From Acanthosoma haemorrhoidale (taxonomy: Eukaryota; Arthropoda; Insecta; Hemiptera; Acanthosomatidae): a DNA stretch of 64,000 nucleotides. Below are positions 11,340 to 23,254 of the stretch, one piece after another (position 1 is the first letter of the stretch; each line of letters opens with the position of its first letter). The stretch spans positions 62,001 through 126,000 of the forward strand of contig CAKNEZ010000025.1 of the NCBI GenBank assembly GCA_930367205.1. The letters run 5' to 3'. A model generated the notes under the pieces. The model worked only from the letters and a program-made list of their open reading frames with translations, was not told the origin of the DNA and searched no databases. The position numbers were made by a program, and so were the translations under genes.

Positions 11340-12040
11340 GTGCTTGTAAGCAGCCATGGGTTGTAACTTAAGAAGTACTGCTGGTAGAGATAAGATCATG
11401 AAGAAAACTAGTAGGGTTATAGTCTGTGATTAGTAGGCTATCTAAAGGTTGCCACCTTTCCTTTTAGCACTGGAAGGCTCGTGAAATTAATTAGTAATAA
11501 TCTAACTATCACTTAACCTCATAGCACCTACTCAGTAAATATTTATCTAAAACAATATTTTCTTAAATGAAGTTAATTATTTACAATGTTTAGAACACAA
11601 TACAATCAACAACACAATGAATAAGATAGAAATTTTTTTTTTTTAGTTTAATTGTATAAACCTAATTAAATGAAAGCTTAAAAATGCCCATAACTTTATT
11701 TTTATAAAATAGTTTAAGCAAAGTTCGGCCACAAATTTAAATCTATAAAACCCCTTGGAACATTTAATGCTTCACGTACATGTATATTTAATAAATTACA
11801 ACTCACATAACATATATATTATAATATATTGAATTCTTACTATTTTCTTTTTTCGAAATTCTAACTCTCTTGAGTAGTTATTGTTGAATCAATCATTAAA
11901 AAATAACTTACTTACTGCTCGTGGAATCCTTCTTCGTATTTATTCGACAAAAAAATTTGTACGTGATAAATAATGCTTGCAGCATTGCTCATGTGTTGTG
12001 TGTGAAAAGCGAAATATTTCAAGTGTATGAAAAGCGAGAA
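11340..12040. other. Unassigned AT-rich spacer
   Basis: No gene, RNA or repeat end is recognisable over about 700 bases. Confidence 0.4.
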
Positions 12041-12089
12041 CCGTGTTATTGAACATAAAATTACAGAGTGATGGAGTTGAAGTTTATAT

Positions 12090-12220
12090 CAGTGATATTC
12101 TGGGGTTGTACAGACGAAGCACTGAACGGGTACCACTGGGATTCCCCAGGGTGCAGTCTGCGCCCCATCCTCTTCATTGTCAACAAGCTCGACAAGCCTG
12201 TGTTTGCCTGATCACAGACT
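12090..12220 (+). pseudogene. Short decayed LINE reverse transcriptase fragment
   Basis: Around 12130-12195 two overlapping frames give the equivalents of the RT motif G-[IV]-PQG-x4-P-[IL]-LFI (GFPRVQSAP in one frame, LRPILFIVNKLD in another). This is the hallmark of the non-LTR RT region just before the catalytic FADD. A frameshift lies in the motif. The fragment is too short to place in a clade. Confidence 0.45.
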
Positions 12221-12289
12221 TCATCACAATCAATCTTGAGTTACTTGTGCGAAAGAAAGTGCCAATTTGGACTTAATAAAGCATTCTTT

Positions 12290-13080
12290 CCAAAGGTGGG
12301 CAAGGAAGAGGACTCCTTAAATATTAGATTATTTATTTAAACTTTCAGGATGCCAGAAAGTTTAACATGAATTACATATGGTACGAAGACAAGGGTTCCT
12401 ATATCTTTTTTTTTTTCGCTGTATGGATAAATAAAAAAAAAATTGTAGGTATTTGAAACATTGAAAAAATGTGAAAACAATTGAAACATGTTGGAACACT
12501 TTTTCCAATCTCACACTGTTGACTGATTCAGAAAGTTAGTTCACAAAATAACTTACTTGTTTATGACCCGGAAAACATTAATTTATAAATCAAACCATAC
12601 TAATAAAGATTTTTAAAGTGTTTAATTAATTATTAATAGACAAAATAAAAATTAAAATAGTCGTTTTTAGTGAAGTGTTACACAACTTAAATTAATTCTA
12701 ACAATATTTGTAACCTTCCTTTTTACGGTGAGCAGGAATGTCTCTGATTCTTAGTACTTACTCCTATCCTCGTATCTTTTTGACAATCACAAACCGATTT
12801 CAAACTAGGTTTTAACATTCTTGGTACACTTGGAGTTTTGGTTTCGGGTGAGTTGGAGCACAATTGTTCTACGTATGCTCCCGCCAGTTAGATGATACTT
12901 GGTAAGAAACCTAACCGGGCTTTTCACCACATACTATTCGTTATGACACTAAAATATATAAACCGTAACCTAGGTGTTGCTGAATACACTTTCAAATTTC
13001 AGATCAATTAGAACATTTTCATGGCAAATATCGTACAATTAACGACCTCACAACAGTAAATACTTGAAAACACTACATTA
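12290..13080. other. Unassigned AT-rich spacer
   Basis: About 790 bases, low complexity in places (T and A runs at 12407 and 12436). No feature is supported. Confidence 0.4.
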
Positions 13081-13084
13081 ATAA

Positions 13085-13812
13085 AAACTGCTTTAATAAT
13101 ATATATTGAAACTCGTTTATTATGATAAAATTACAATCTGCCTCATTGGCCAATCAGTTATTGTGGTAAATGATCTCATTCATACCATATTTACAATTTA
13201 ATTCACTCGCTCATTTATATAATATTTACAAACAGCCCAGAAACCACCGAAATCCACATGGTTGTCATCTCCCTCGCATGCGAAGGAGGAAGTCTAGTCA
13301 TGGGAAGTCCCCCACGCTCCTCCGTCAGCCGCGTCACTGGATACGAACCATTGGAAACTGACCAAGAGTGCTAGAGCCACAGACGCTCAGGACATGATTG
13401 GAGAAACTGGCTATTGCCAGGACTCCCACTGTCACGCATCTATAGCAGGTCACGAGGCCACTGCCGTTTCAGTCTCCGAGGAGGATTATAAGGATGAGTG
13501 GTGCAGTGCAATGACTGTGCTATGGGATTAGGGTGTTTTGATAGGTTACTATGGAATGTCATGAACTTTGAAGGGATGGGTTCAAGAATGTAGGGTATAT
13601 TAAGATCATTATGAAGGGTTTTGTTGCTGGCATAATAAGGGGCATTTACTATTGTTCTCAGGACTTATGATTGAAAGGATACTATTGACTTCTTTGCTGC
13701 CCCCCATAGCTCTATCCCGAATCTCCAGATTGGCTTAAGTTTAACTTTGTAAATTAGTAATTTATTTTCTATTGATAGATGAGATGTCCTTCGAAGTAGT
13801 CTATACAGTACT
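13085..13812 (-). mobile_element. 5'-truncated jockey-like LINE tail, minus strand
   Basis: Reverse-strand copy of the family seen at 1-430 and 51800-52700. Reading on the minus strand, the end of the RT frame (about 13812-13560) is followed by the 3' untranslated tail, ending near 13085 with an AATAA-type polyadenylation region. Multiple small indels break the RT frame. 5' truncation with a conserved 3' end is typical for target-primed reverse transcription. Confidence 0.75.
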
Positions 13813-13814
13813 TC

Positions 13815-14455
13815 AATAATTAACAGGCCACTGAGCGAGACAGGTATGGACTGTAGGCGAGAAGGAGAGGCACGAGCTGCAGATCAGTGTTCTACAGAGT
13901 ACAAACAGGGCTGCTTGAATATACCTTAAGTGCAAACGGTAGGGACCAATATTGCTTGTACCGTTCTTTACTTGGATTAGTCACATACCTAACTAAATGG
14001 TCGGGCCGGCATTTCCGCTTATAGTCGAATCGTGTGGCACACACAAGCTTGTCAGTGAAATGGTTTATTGATCCTGCGTAGGTGCACACATTGTACTATC
14101 ATGTATGATTATTCATAAGACCAAAGCCCTCACCGATTATAGCAGATGAGTAGTGACTAACCTCAGCTAATCTCTTCCTTCAAAGATACGAAGTGGTTGC
14201 ATCAACGTGCTGAGTCAGCAAACAAAATCTGTGACTATAAAACATGCAGATATCGCAATCGGCAATGTTCGCTCTTATCTTTTGGCCATCACAAGAAATA
14301 TCTATAAGGCTATGGCAACTGCCTTTATAGTCTCAAACATTCCTGTCAAGTTTTACAGGAAGATATGATTTATCTGAAGGATTTTATTAATCCATAAACG
14401 AAAAATGTCTGCCACCTCAAAGTGGAATATAAATTATACGAAAACTGGCATACAT
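13815..14455. other. Spacer between two LINE tails
   Basis: About 640 bases of mixed composition with a GC-richer part at 13830-14090. No RNA gene or family-like open frame is recognised. Confidence 0.4.
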
Positions 14456-14459
14456 TTTT

Positions 14460-15245
14460 AAAATATTTTGAAACTTCTTTATTGTGCTAAAATTAGAATC
14501 TGCCTTATTAGGCAATAGGTAATTGTGATAAATGTTCTCATTCATACCAAATTTACAATTCATCATTCACTCGCTCATTCGTATAGTATTTACAAACAGC
14601 CCAGACACCTCCCAAATCGATATGATTGTCACCTCCCTCGCAAGCGTGAGAGGAAGCGGAGTCTTGGGAAGTCCCCCACGCTCCTCCGTCCACCGGGTCA
14701 CCGGACACAAACCGGTGGAGGCTGACAAAGATTGCGAGAGCCACATATGCTCAGCACATGATTGGAGAAACTGGCCATTGCAAGGACTCCCACTGACACG
14801 TATTTATAGCAAGTCACGAGGCCACTGCCGTTTTAGCCTCCTACGAGGATTTTATGGATGTGTGGTTGGATAGTTTTCAATGGGAATTTCATCAGCTAGG
14901 GGAGGGGTGATGAGATGAAGAATGTAAGTTATATTAAGATCGTTATGAAGGGTTTTGTTGCTGACGAAATAAGGGGCATTTGCTATTGTTCTCAGGACTT
15001 TTGATTGAAAGGATTGGATACGCTTGATGTTTGACTTTTTTTATGTCCCCCATAGCTCTATTCCGTATGTCCAGATTGGCTGAAGTATAACTTTTTAGAT
15101 TAGTAATTTATGATCTATTGAGAGATGGTGATGTCCTTTGAAGTAGTCTTTACAGTTGTCCAAAGTGTCTGTTTAGTTCTTGTCTTTTTAGCCTCGTGTG
15201 TGGGATCCAGGTCAGCCGTTTTCGAGATGGATACAGTTAGTGAAG
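14460..15245 (-). mobile_element. 5'-truncated jockey-like LINE tail, minus strand (second copy)
   Basis: Same family and orientation as 13085-13812, slightly longer at its 5' side: it extends to the sequence equivalent to about 52170 of the copy at 51.8 kb. The RT frame is broken. Its tail matches the plus-strand tail at 15690-15912 as an inverted repeat about 0.8 kb away. Confidence 0.75.
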
Positions 15246-15685
15246 GTAAATGGTAAATGAGACCAAACCAGGATTTAAGGCCACATCATGCGCAGATTCA
15301 GTTGCTTTTATCAAAAGTTGGGACGTTTCTTGCAACAGCAAACCGTCGCAAACATAAACGACGGTAATGCCTTTGAAGGAAGTAATAATCTTTTAAGACG
15401 ATTTATTCTCTCGATGGGCGTTATAATAAAAAATGCTTTATGGGGAAAAACTGGTCTCTATATCGTTTTTCCGATTAATTCTACGATAAAACAAAGCTAT
15501 TGTTATTAAGCTACAGTGATAACTTGTGTGTCGGGTTTTTTATTTTTTTTTTTTAGTATCACACAATGTTATTACTTCAGATTCTTAGGTGATACATAAT
15601 TATATATACTTTGATTTTATATACGCTCATACCAGAAGATGCATGAAGCAGTTAACCGTATGAGAGGCCCGAGTTACTTTTAGAG
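15245..15685. other. Unassigned spacer
   Basis: AT-rich, with a T run at 15542-15554. Nothing recognisable. Confidence 0.35.
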
Positions 15686-15689
15686 ATAT

Positions 15690-15912
15690 TGTTTTTAAAA
15701 TAGCTCCGTGGGCGCGGGGGACTTTCCAAGACTCCGCTTCCTCCTTCTCGTGCGAGGGAGGTGACAGCCATGTTGACTTAGGAGGCCTCTGGGCTGTTAG
15801 TAAATACTGTATGAATGAGCGAGTGAAGGAATATTGTAAATATAGTATAAATGAGAACATTTATCACAATTACTTATTTTCCAAAAAGGCAGATTGTAAT
15901 TTTATCATTATA
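15690..15912 (+). mobile_element. Jockey-like LINE 3' untranslated tail only, plus strand
   Basis: About 220 bases of the same tail (GGGGGACTTTCCAAGACTCC, GAGCGAGTGAAGG, then the AGATTGTAATTTTA end and a TATAAAG signal). No RT sequence remains, so this is a very short 5'-truncated insertion. Confidence 0.7.
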
Positions 15913-15914
15913 AA

Positions 15915-16755
15915 GTTGTTGTTATATAAAACAATAATAAAAATATGAGCTGGCCACTGTTTGTTCGCCCCGGCGATTTGCTATTGGATGACTCCTATAT
16001 CAGAGTAAATTTAACCTTCATGGTAATACTGACTACGTATTCAGCCAAAAAATTAAATTCTACGACAGTACTAAAACATAACAGTGACTTAAGACCCAAA
16101 AATTATGCAATTTCGATAGTCTCCTAGTCTACCGTTCTCCGATGCCTAATCTACTTTACCAGTGTTATCTATCTTGATACCTAAATTTAGTTGCTGTTAG
16201 CACGATGCCTTCTTTCGATACAAAACTTCGTTCGTTGGCTACAAAAGTATATTTGCTACTCTCGGTGGAGAAAAAAAAACTACTTCATATATGTGCATAG
16301 ATTTATTTTTATTTCATTACAAGAATAAAAAGAGAATCGTTTTTAAATTGAAGTTGATTGAACTTGTTATGCGAAAATGTGTGGTGTTTTTGTTCACCAT
16401 GGAAACTTCACTATCGCCATTGGGAATATGCTGAGACTGCTCTTGCTAAACACATCTACCGTTGTCGAGCTGTCTATTGATACCAACTTTATTTTTTGTT
16501 TTCGAAAATATTCACTGACAAGACCCGACAATCGCCGCTGGAAGATAAAGCTGAACAAACTTCTATTCCAGCTACGTGAATAAATGTTTGTTTGTCCTTG
16601 TAGTTTTAAAAATTTTCCATTAAAATATGCCAAAAAAATTAAGACAAATGTTATGTAAAGAATGTTATGTATTATGCACGTGTTTATATGTATGTGCAAT
16701 GTGTTGCTAGTGAATTAGCACTAAATTTGGTACTTTGCACAAAATCCAGGATATG
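15915..16755. other. Unassigned AT-rich spacer
   Basis: About 840 bases with several chance open frames under 110 codons on both strands. None resembles a known family and no splice context supports them. Confidence 0.4.
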
Positions 16756-16761
16756 TAGTAT

Positions 16762-17498
16762 ATACGAGGGTGGTCTGAAAAGTTTCCAACCTAACAAAGA
16801 TACAAGACGTTTTTTCAGAATTTTTTTTTTATTTTTCAACATAGTCTCCTTGTAACTCTACACACTTCTCCCAGCGATGCTCCCATCTCTGTAACCCATC
16901 CAAATAGTACTCGGCGTTTTTCTCTGCAAAATAATCGTTCACGAAGAAGATTGCCTCTTCATTTGACGAAAAGCTCTGTCCTCCGAGCGCAAGTTTTAGA
17001 TGCGGGAACCAAAAGAAGGCGCTTGGGGCTAGATCTGGTGAGTAAGGCGGATGGTCAAGCAGTTCAAACCGTAATTCATGGATTTTCGCCATGGCAACCA
17101 CTGAGGTGTGAGACGGTGCGTTGTCTTGGTGAAACAGGATTTTCTTTTTCTGCAAATCTGGCCGGTTTTCCGCAAGTTCTGCCTTCAGCTTGTCAAGTAA
17201 TGATACGTAGTATGCTCCTGTAATGGTTTTCCTTTTTGAAGATAATCGACCAAAATAACTCCATGACTATCCCAAAAAACAGTCGCCATCACTTTCCCAG
17301 CCGAAAAAACAGTTTTTGCTTTTTTTGGGGCCGGTTCCCCCTTTGTATTTTCGTTTCGGGCGTTTAATGGTGTATCCAAGTTTCATTTACAATAATTAAT
17401 CGGCGCCAAAACTTGGATTTATTGCGCCTAAACTGCGCCAACAGAGCGTTGCAATTGTTCATTCCAACACGTTTTTGGTCTAACGTGAGCAAACGCGG
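16762..17498 (-). mobile_element. Mariner element, 5'-truncated, with one terminal inverted repeat
   Basis: TACGAGGGTGGTCTGAAAAG at about 16764-16783 is a typical mariner terminal inverted repeat. On the minus strand the transposase runs inward from about 17400 to 16829. The matching repeat at the other end is absent; at about 17498 the sequence passes abruptly into a LINE tail. The element therefore lost its 5' end and roughly the first half of its transposase. Confidence 0.82.
16829..17400 (-). pseudogene. Mariner transposase catalytic domain (frameshifted)
   Basis: 17379-17185 carries VFWDSHGVILVDYL with the first catalytic Asp. 17155-16829 carries LFHQDNAPSHTS (second Asp) and YSPDLAPSAFF (third Asp of D,D34D), ending in the usual LQxR-type C terminus. 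The two pieces are in different frames, with a frameshift near 17185-17215, and the N-terminal DNA-binding half is gone. It belongs to the same broad group as 10906-11330, but the two are not copies of one another. Confidence 0.85.
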
Positions 17499-17700
17499 CA
17501 TGTCCTGAGCGTCTGTGGCTCTCACGCTCTTGTTCAGCCTCCACTGGCTCTTATCCAGTGTACACGGCTGAAGAAGTTGGGGGACTTCTTAAGACTCCGC
17601 TTCCTCTTTCGTATGCGAGGGAGGTGACAACCTTGTGGATTTGGGAGGTCTCTGGGCTGTTGATCTGGGGATGGGCGAGTGAATGAAAATTGTAAATATC
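17499..17700 (+). mobile_element. Jockey-like LINE tail fragment abutting the mariner
   Basis: About 200 bases of the recurrent tail (CTCACGCTCTTGTTCAGCCT to GAGTGAATGAAAATTG). It begins exactly where mariner similarity ends, which suggests it inserted at or was joined to a break there. Confidence 0.65.
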
Positions 17701-17842
17701 GATCGAATGACAAGAAATTTAAATACGATCAGTTGTTTTATAATTGACCCTGCTCACGATTGTGTATTTTGCGTTTGAGGTTTCGCACCTGAATGTATAG
17801 ATAACATTATGTTATTCTAACACAGAGAAGGAAAAAAAACGC

Positions 17843-18010
17843 CTTATCATTACAATCCCAGGCTGACTGAGATAAGACACGCTCGCTTATCCGCTGGTTC
17901 ACTAAGAAGGATGTTTATTGGCCAATATTCCTAATCCCGCCTTATAACAAAGAAGGTGGGGGTGATAAGGCAACCAATCATATCAAGCCTCACACAGTTC
18001 TCTTATCAGT
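17843..18010 (+). promoter_or_regulatory. Clustered GATA-factor motifs with a core-promoter-like end
   Basis: Five GATAAG/CTTATC motifs fall within 165 bases (17843, 17871, 17885, 17964, 18002), against about 0.1 expected by chance. A TATCAAG at 17981 sits about 25 bases before an arthropod initiator-like TCAGT at 18006. This spacing fits an RNA polymerase II promoter of the GATA-driven type used by insect gut and fat-body genes (general knowledge). The link to a gene is inferred. Confidence 0.4.
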
Positions 18011-18066
18011 TCATCTTCCTTTCCAGGAGCCGAGTGCTTGTCTTCTACGAGTCCGTATTTTCTGAG

Positions 18067-20178
18067 ATGAGCGACGGAGACTTGAATACCGATTGGGAAG
18101 GATTTCTCAAAGCAAGGTAAATTTGTACAACAACAACAATTTGTATTTAATACTATGCACATATATGCATAACGAAACCCTTTTGTGGCAACTTCCGTAC
18201 ACACTAATCACAAATCTTGTGGAATGAATTAAAATTAGTTTATATGGGGATGAGAAAAAGATTTATTTTGATGAAATATGAAGTAATTTGTAATGTTAAA
18301 AAAATATATATCATCGTCCATTTGACCTCATAACAACTTGTGGTAGATCATAGTTCTATGAAAAGACTATGACGAAATTATGTTGACGAAATGGACATTT
18401 CAGTTTGGACTATACCAGTAAAACTTATCACCTACATTAAGTTCTTCTGAGATGAAACGATCTCTAGAAAATTAAGAAAAAAACAATTGGTGCCCCAGTT
18501 TCTCATATATTTATTAATTTTTAGGTTTTTTTTTTTAATTTTCTTAGATCAGAAAATCATTTATCTGTGGTCTGTCTGTTCTGCCTATTGTGAGTCTCTT
18601 GTTTGAACTATAAACCTGAAATTTTATACCAAGATTCCGTAAGATTAAGGCAAGAACAATGTTACATAAGACACGAAAAATAATTCCATAAAACATAATT
18701 ACGGTTTAATAATTAGTTAATAATAAAAACATAATAATAGTTTCCTAAGTAATATTTATTTAAAAAATTATATATATATATATATATAATGTTTTTCTAT
18801 CGTATTGAGTACGGTATCAAATAATATATTTTATCAGCCTGATTAATGATACGTTGTTTTTTTAATTGTTGAAATTTATTTGGCGTTCGCAATTCTAAAC
18901 CATTTGAACAAAATAAAGGTGATATTTTGCATGTTATTTTCATTTAATGTCCCATATTAAATGACACATGGCCTCAACTAATTAGACGATTGGTAATTCA
19001 TGAAAACATTTTACACTCATTTGGAGTAGGGATATTAAGTTAAATATTTTTGTATTGAAAGTAGTCTTATAAGTGTCATTAATCGGATAATATATGAGTA
19101 ATGATTTTGCAGGGTGTTAAATTAAAGATCTTTCAGGGCTGATAAGGACAGTTTTGTAATATTTTGGAGGACTGTAATCACACAATAAAACAACAACATA
19201 AAATCAGATTGGTAACAAATTATTTTCAAATATTTAAATAACAAAAACTTTGGTTTTTTATGTGAATAAATAGAATTCAATAGAATTTCGAAAATCGATC
19301 AGGAAAATATAATTAGTAACATCATCGAAGTGCTTGATATTACAAAATTGACTTCCTTTTATTTGCTATACCATATCAAAAATTGAAGTAGTCAGTTGTA
19401 CGAAAATAAAACCTCAAACGATATTAGTTTTTAAAAATTTGTTATTTTTGCGTTAGAAAAGCATGGATTTTTTTTTTTTTTTTCTTTCCAGTATTTTATG
19501 TGAATAAACAAATAATCAGCATATCTCAAGATTTTGGGAAATGTTCGCTTAAAATTTCAGCTTAATCAAAGATATCCTAAATTGTACAGATATATAAAAC
19601 AAAATGGAAGGCTATAGTACTTGTTTGTAAGTAAAGCCTTTTTTGGTAATCACAACCTTAGAGAAGCAGTGGTTTCTGTCTAGACCCAACAGAACTGCAA
19701 TGACCCACATCATTGACTCCATCGCGGTGTTCCTTCGAGTCAAAGATGCAGCTACATCTTACTAACCAAGCTTCCTAGATTTCCCACATGGGGCTTTACT
19801 ATTGAACAGCCGAACGTCGTAGAAATAAAGCTGTGATTTATAAGGCAACGCCTGTTTCTCTTTCTGGTTGTCTTGAGATAGCTTTAATTTTTCTATGAAA
19901 TATTAGCTACTTATAATTACAACTATAAACATATTTTATATTTTTTACGATATTAAGTGATCACCAACCACCCAGCAAATCTTTATGGGGGGGAGTAAGG
20001 ATTCGAACCCAGAATATAATGTACTTCACCTATTAAAATTTAGTATTTACTATATTAATCTCTAATAATATAAATAAAATTATATTTTTATTAACTTTTC
20101 AGGCGATCTGAGGTAAAAAAAAAAATTAGAAGAATGAATGACTCCATTAATAATTTAATTGAAAAAATTTATTCTTGA
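18067..20178 (+). CDS. Candidate two-exon small protein gene (hypothetical)
   Basis: The ATG at 18067 opens a 50-base coding exon (18067-18116, beginning MSDGDLNTDWEGFLKA) that stops at a consensus donor AAG|GTAAAT. It lies directly downstream of the GATA cluster and initiator. A matching acceptor, TTAACTTTTCAG ending at 20102, with a pyrimidine tract and a TTAAC branch-like site, would continue the same frame for 25 codons to a TGA at 20176-20178. The tail is lysine/arginine-rich and helical-looking. An ATTAAA lies about 45 bases later. The product would be about 41 residues, of unknown function. The first exon is the stronger half; the acceptor was chosen by eye from several AGs in AT-rich sequence. 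Confidence 0.27.
18120..20100. other. AT-rich stretch, possible intron
   Basis: About 2 kb with TA and T runs (18765-18788, 19469-19485), no transposon coding fragments and no long open frames. It would be the intron of the candidate gene above. A tRNA-like GGGTTCGAATCC (minus strand, near 19991-20002) stands alone without the rest of a tRNA. Confidence 0.4.
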
Positions 20179-20179
20179 A

Positions 20180-20950
20180 TTATTTTGTTACTCATGCCTA
20201 TTGTTTAGTAATTATTTTTCAATTAAATAGTAATTATTTTGAGCAGTTACAACAGTAGTTTTTGTTATAAAACTGTATTTAAGCCATTAATTGCAGAAAA
20301 TATTTGTTTATTAATATAATTTGAAATGTGACGAAATGAAGTTAAAGGTAAGTTAATTTCAAAACGAATCATTTTTCTTCTTGTATTAAAATGTTATATT
20401 GTTCCCTGTTCCTATTAAGTTTTGTTTTTTATATCTGTCTGAAAACTTAAAAATAAATAATTTTAGAAGAATTGTTGATGAAGGATATTTATATTCATTT
20501 GTTTTATTAAAAAATACAACAAATTGAAAAAGGCCTTGATAAAAATCTATGATTAACTCTGTCCTGTAATTTGTGGCGCGAATAGGCAAACCCTCAACAC
20601 TAGGCCACACTGTTGTTAATTATCAATTATCTACATCGAGTTTTAAATTATTCTATCCAAAGAATATAAACCATTTCTTTAAAAAAAAAAAATTGATTTT
20701 TGCACTTTTAATATTTTCACATAAATTATAAACTAAATTGTATTATTCGAAATATGCTGAGTGCCCGACCTCCAGGCAACGATAGCATTGCCCTCCCTGG
20801 GACTCCTAATCTCTTCGATGAACTCCACGTCTTCGTCAGAGAACCATAAAAAAATTTTCACGGTCACTCTCCATAAATAGCCCCGATTTTCGAGGCCATG
20901 ATCAGAAAATTCATGTCCTGACTTCACAGCCTATTCGCTGATTCAGTCAT
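20180..20950. other. AT-rich spacer with one minus-strand open frame
   Basis: Mostly low-GC sequence. 20757-20940 is GC-richer and holds a 64-codon minus-strand frame with no family resemblance; it adjoins the solo LTR and may be older repeat sequence. Confidence 0.35.
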
Positions 20951-20952
20951 AT

Positions 20953-21838
20953 CCCATTGTCGGGGTCAGATAACTGAGTATCCCCAAAGTAGGGAGGAGA
21001 CGCCCGCCGCGAGCTAGGGTTACTACAACCTCTTAGCCGCCGTCCGGCGAGCGCCAAGAAAGAGATAAGGCGGGCGGACCTGTGGTCTTTCACCCTGGCT
21101 GGCAGCCTAGTCGGTGGGCAGCCTAATTCGTTTTGATCTCACTCCATAAGATCTTATAAGGTGTGCCCCGACAAAGCACTATGCTCAGGAGAAGAGGAAC
21201 AGGGTAGGTTTATAGGTAGTTTATGTGGTCTTCGAATGACCACGAATTCCCACTCGGTGTCTAAGGATAGGCGAAAACCGTCCGGATCCCAAAGGTGAGT
21301 GTGAACCGGAGAGAAGCAGACTGGATTGCCGTGGGAGACGCTACTGGTAAGTTTGCAGGGCCACGGCAACCGTCGTCCGCGAGGGAGAGGTCTCTCCCAA
21401 GGAGGTGCTAGTTTTAGCGAGACGAAGGCAAAGATTTCCACTAGGAAGGTGTGGGGTCTGACAACGCCGGACTAAAACATAGCGAGGTTAGTAAAGAGAG
21501 ATGCTTAGGTAGTTGAATGAGAAGACCATGGTTTCAGTAGAATAGCAAGCGCCAGTGCAGAGAGAGAGGAGAGAGTAGTGTTCCAAGTGACGGTCCTGTT
21601 CGTTATGCTAACACGGTCTAATACCGGGGCTTATATAGCCGGCCAGCAGTGGTGAGGATGGGTCCCCACCTGCGGCTGTTTCCCCCACTAGTTCCTCCCC
21701 CACTTTTAATGACTCCATAGCCTTTATTAAACATATTGAAACATAAATACATATTTTCTGATATTCATTTGATGAAATAGATACGAGAAGAGAGGAACTT
21801 TTGAGTATTCATAAGTAAGAGGTGGCCACAACACTCAT
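20953..21838 (-). mobile_element. Solo LTR, long-LTR family, copy 2 (inverted)
   Basis: 20958-21833 (876 bp), read on the minus strand, begins TGTTGTGG and ends CCCCGACA. It matches 9366-10251 along most of its length. Flanks CCCAT and CTCAT agree at four of five bases, consistent with a target duplication. A TATATAAGCCCC stretch (minus strand, near 21630) is a good TATA box. No internal region is attached, so it is a solo LTR. Confidence 0.7.
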
Positions 21839-22029
21839 ATTCTGTTCATCTGACGATGTCTTCTCTGGAGCTCTAATGGCTTTGATGAAATAGGTCCCGA
21901 CACGTACTACTGATGTGAGGCTCCACCATTTAACGGTGGATATAAACCTGAGGAAACCTATTTATCTCACCACCTTGTATAAGTGACTGAGGGTTCTTGC
22001 GGCTGAGTCTTTAGCTCTACTATATGGGC

Positions 22030-22400
22030 TTAAATGAACAGGCATTTTGTTGCTGAATATCTAAATGAACAAGGAACACCAACGTCAAAGCAGCTGGGAG
22101 TCTATTGGTAATGAAGCCTTTGACATCGTCCACCCTCAGAATGTCACATTTTCACACAGAAGAGCAAGTTGCACCTACTCTAGACATCCTGTTCACAAAA
22201 AAAATGCTCAGGATAAATAATTGTAACTGAACTTTGTAACGTCTGACCACCGGCCAAGTTTTGATCAACGAAGAAATCATCAAACCATGAAAAGTTTGTC
22301 GACTTCCTCACAACACAAGCTCATTTCTTGATTAGGGATTGGAAGACTTCAGGAGTAATGTCTCGCAAGTTTTGGAAGCTTCTCAAGAAAACTAGTAAAT
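22030..22400 (+). pseudogene. Decayed jockey-type LINE endonuclease fragment
   Basis: In shifting frames the translation shows AFDIVHPQNVTFSH near 22120-22160, TLDILFTKK near 22178-22205 and an SDH-like residue set near 22248. This resembles the C-terminal half of the AP-type endonuclease of jockey LINEs (DIVHP-x-PTF ... LDI-FTKN ... SSDH). At least three frameshifts are needed to follow it. It could be the endonuclease region of the same family whose tails are scattered through the window. Confidence 0.45.
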
Positions 22401-23254
22401 TCCTTGAGATATTTTCCACTCAATGGTACTACACCCATAACTTAGGGAAGATTCAAAATTACCCTTAACTGCCAGAAATAGTTCTGTTCGGAAAATTGTA
22501 TCAGGCAGAGTTTCATGATCTGCGTACAGAACGCACGCTTGTGAATTCACAGACCAAAGATTGCTCTGCGCGCCTTTCGGCTCTGCGTCCTACGAGATCC
22601 TGTGCCGACATCTCTGTGACTGGGGGTACCCTGAGCAGCTATGTACCATGTCGGTTTTATTCCTGAAGGACAGAACGCTTAGTGTACGATGAGTGGGTGA
22701 TAGCTTCTCTAACCTCTTCCCTCTGACCTGTGGAATAGATCAAAGAGGCATTTCGTCTCTGGTTATATTCAACAAATAATGAATTAGTAACAAAATACCC
22801 AACTAAAGTTTCTCTATGACTTCAAAATGACTTGACTTATTGTGCACGACCTGGAAACGACAACATCAAAGTGATTCCGTTTAAAGTTTAGGAATTACGG
22901 ATTAGAGACTATCAGACCCAATCCCTTGTCCCAAAAACTAGCAGATTACTAACTTCTACTGAAACCAATTCGGAACCCAAATTTACGGGCCCTCTAAGAA
23001 TGACATTAAGATTATACCAACTTTTTCAATCGTGAACTCTTCTACTTATCAAAAAGTATACTATTTTAAGTACGAAATCATACTTACCTAAAAATTTGTC
23101 GTTTTCACAACTTCATCAGGACATTATATAGAACTTTTCACGTCGTACTGGACGGAACCCCAAACCCAAAGATTGTCTTGTTACAGTTAACGACGACGAG
23201 TTGAGAGATCTTTTAAATTAATAACATTGATATGTGGCTTCAACAATATGTGAC
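22400..23254. other. Unassigned sequence upstream of the B element
   Basis: About 850 bases of moderate GC with no long open frame; possibly further decayed LINE sequence. Its last bases do not show a clean target duplication with the right flank of the B element. Confidence 0.35.

Noticed and set aside
19985..20005. tRNA gene on the minus strand (GGGTTCGAATCC, perfect B-box)
   Set aside because: No A-box at the right distance, no acceptor or anticodon stem can be drawn, and the flanks are AT-rich. It is at most a chance B-box or SINE remnant.
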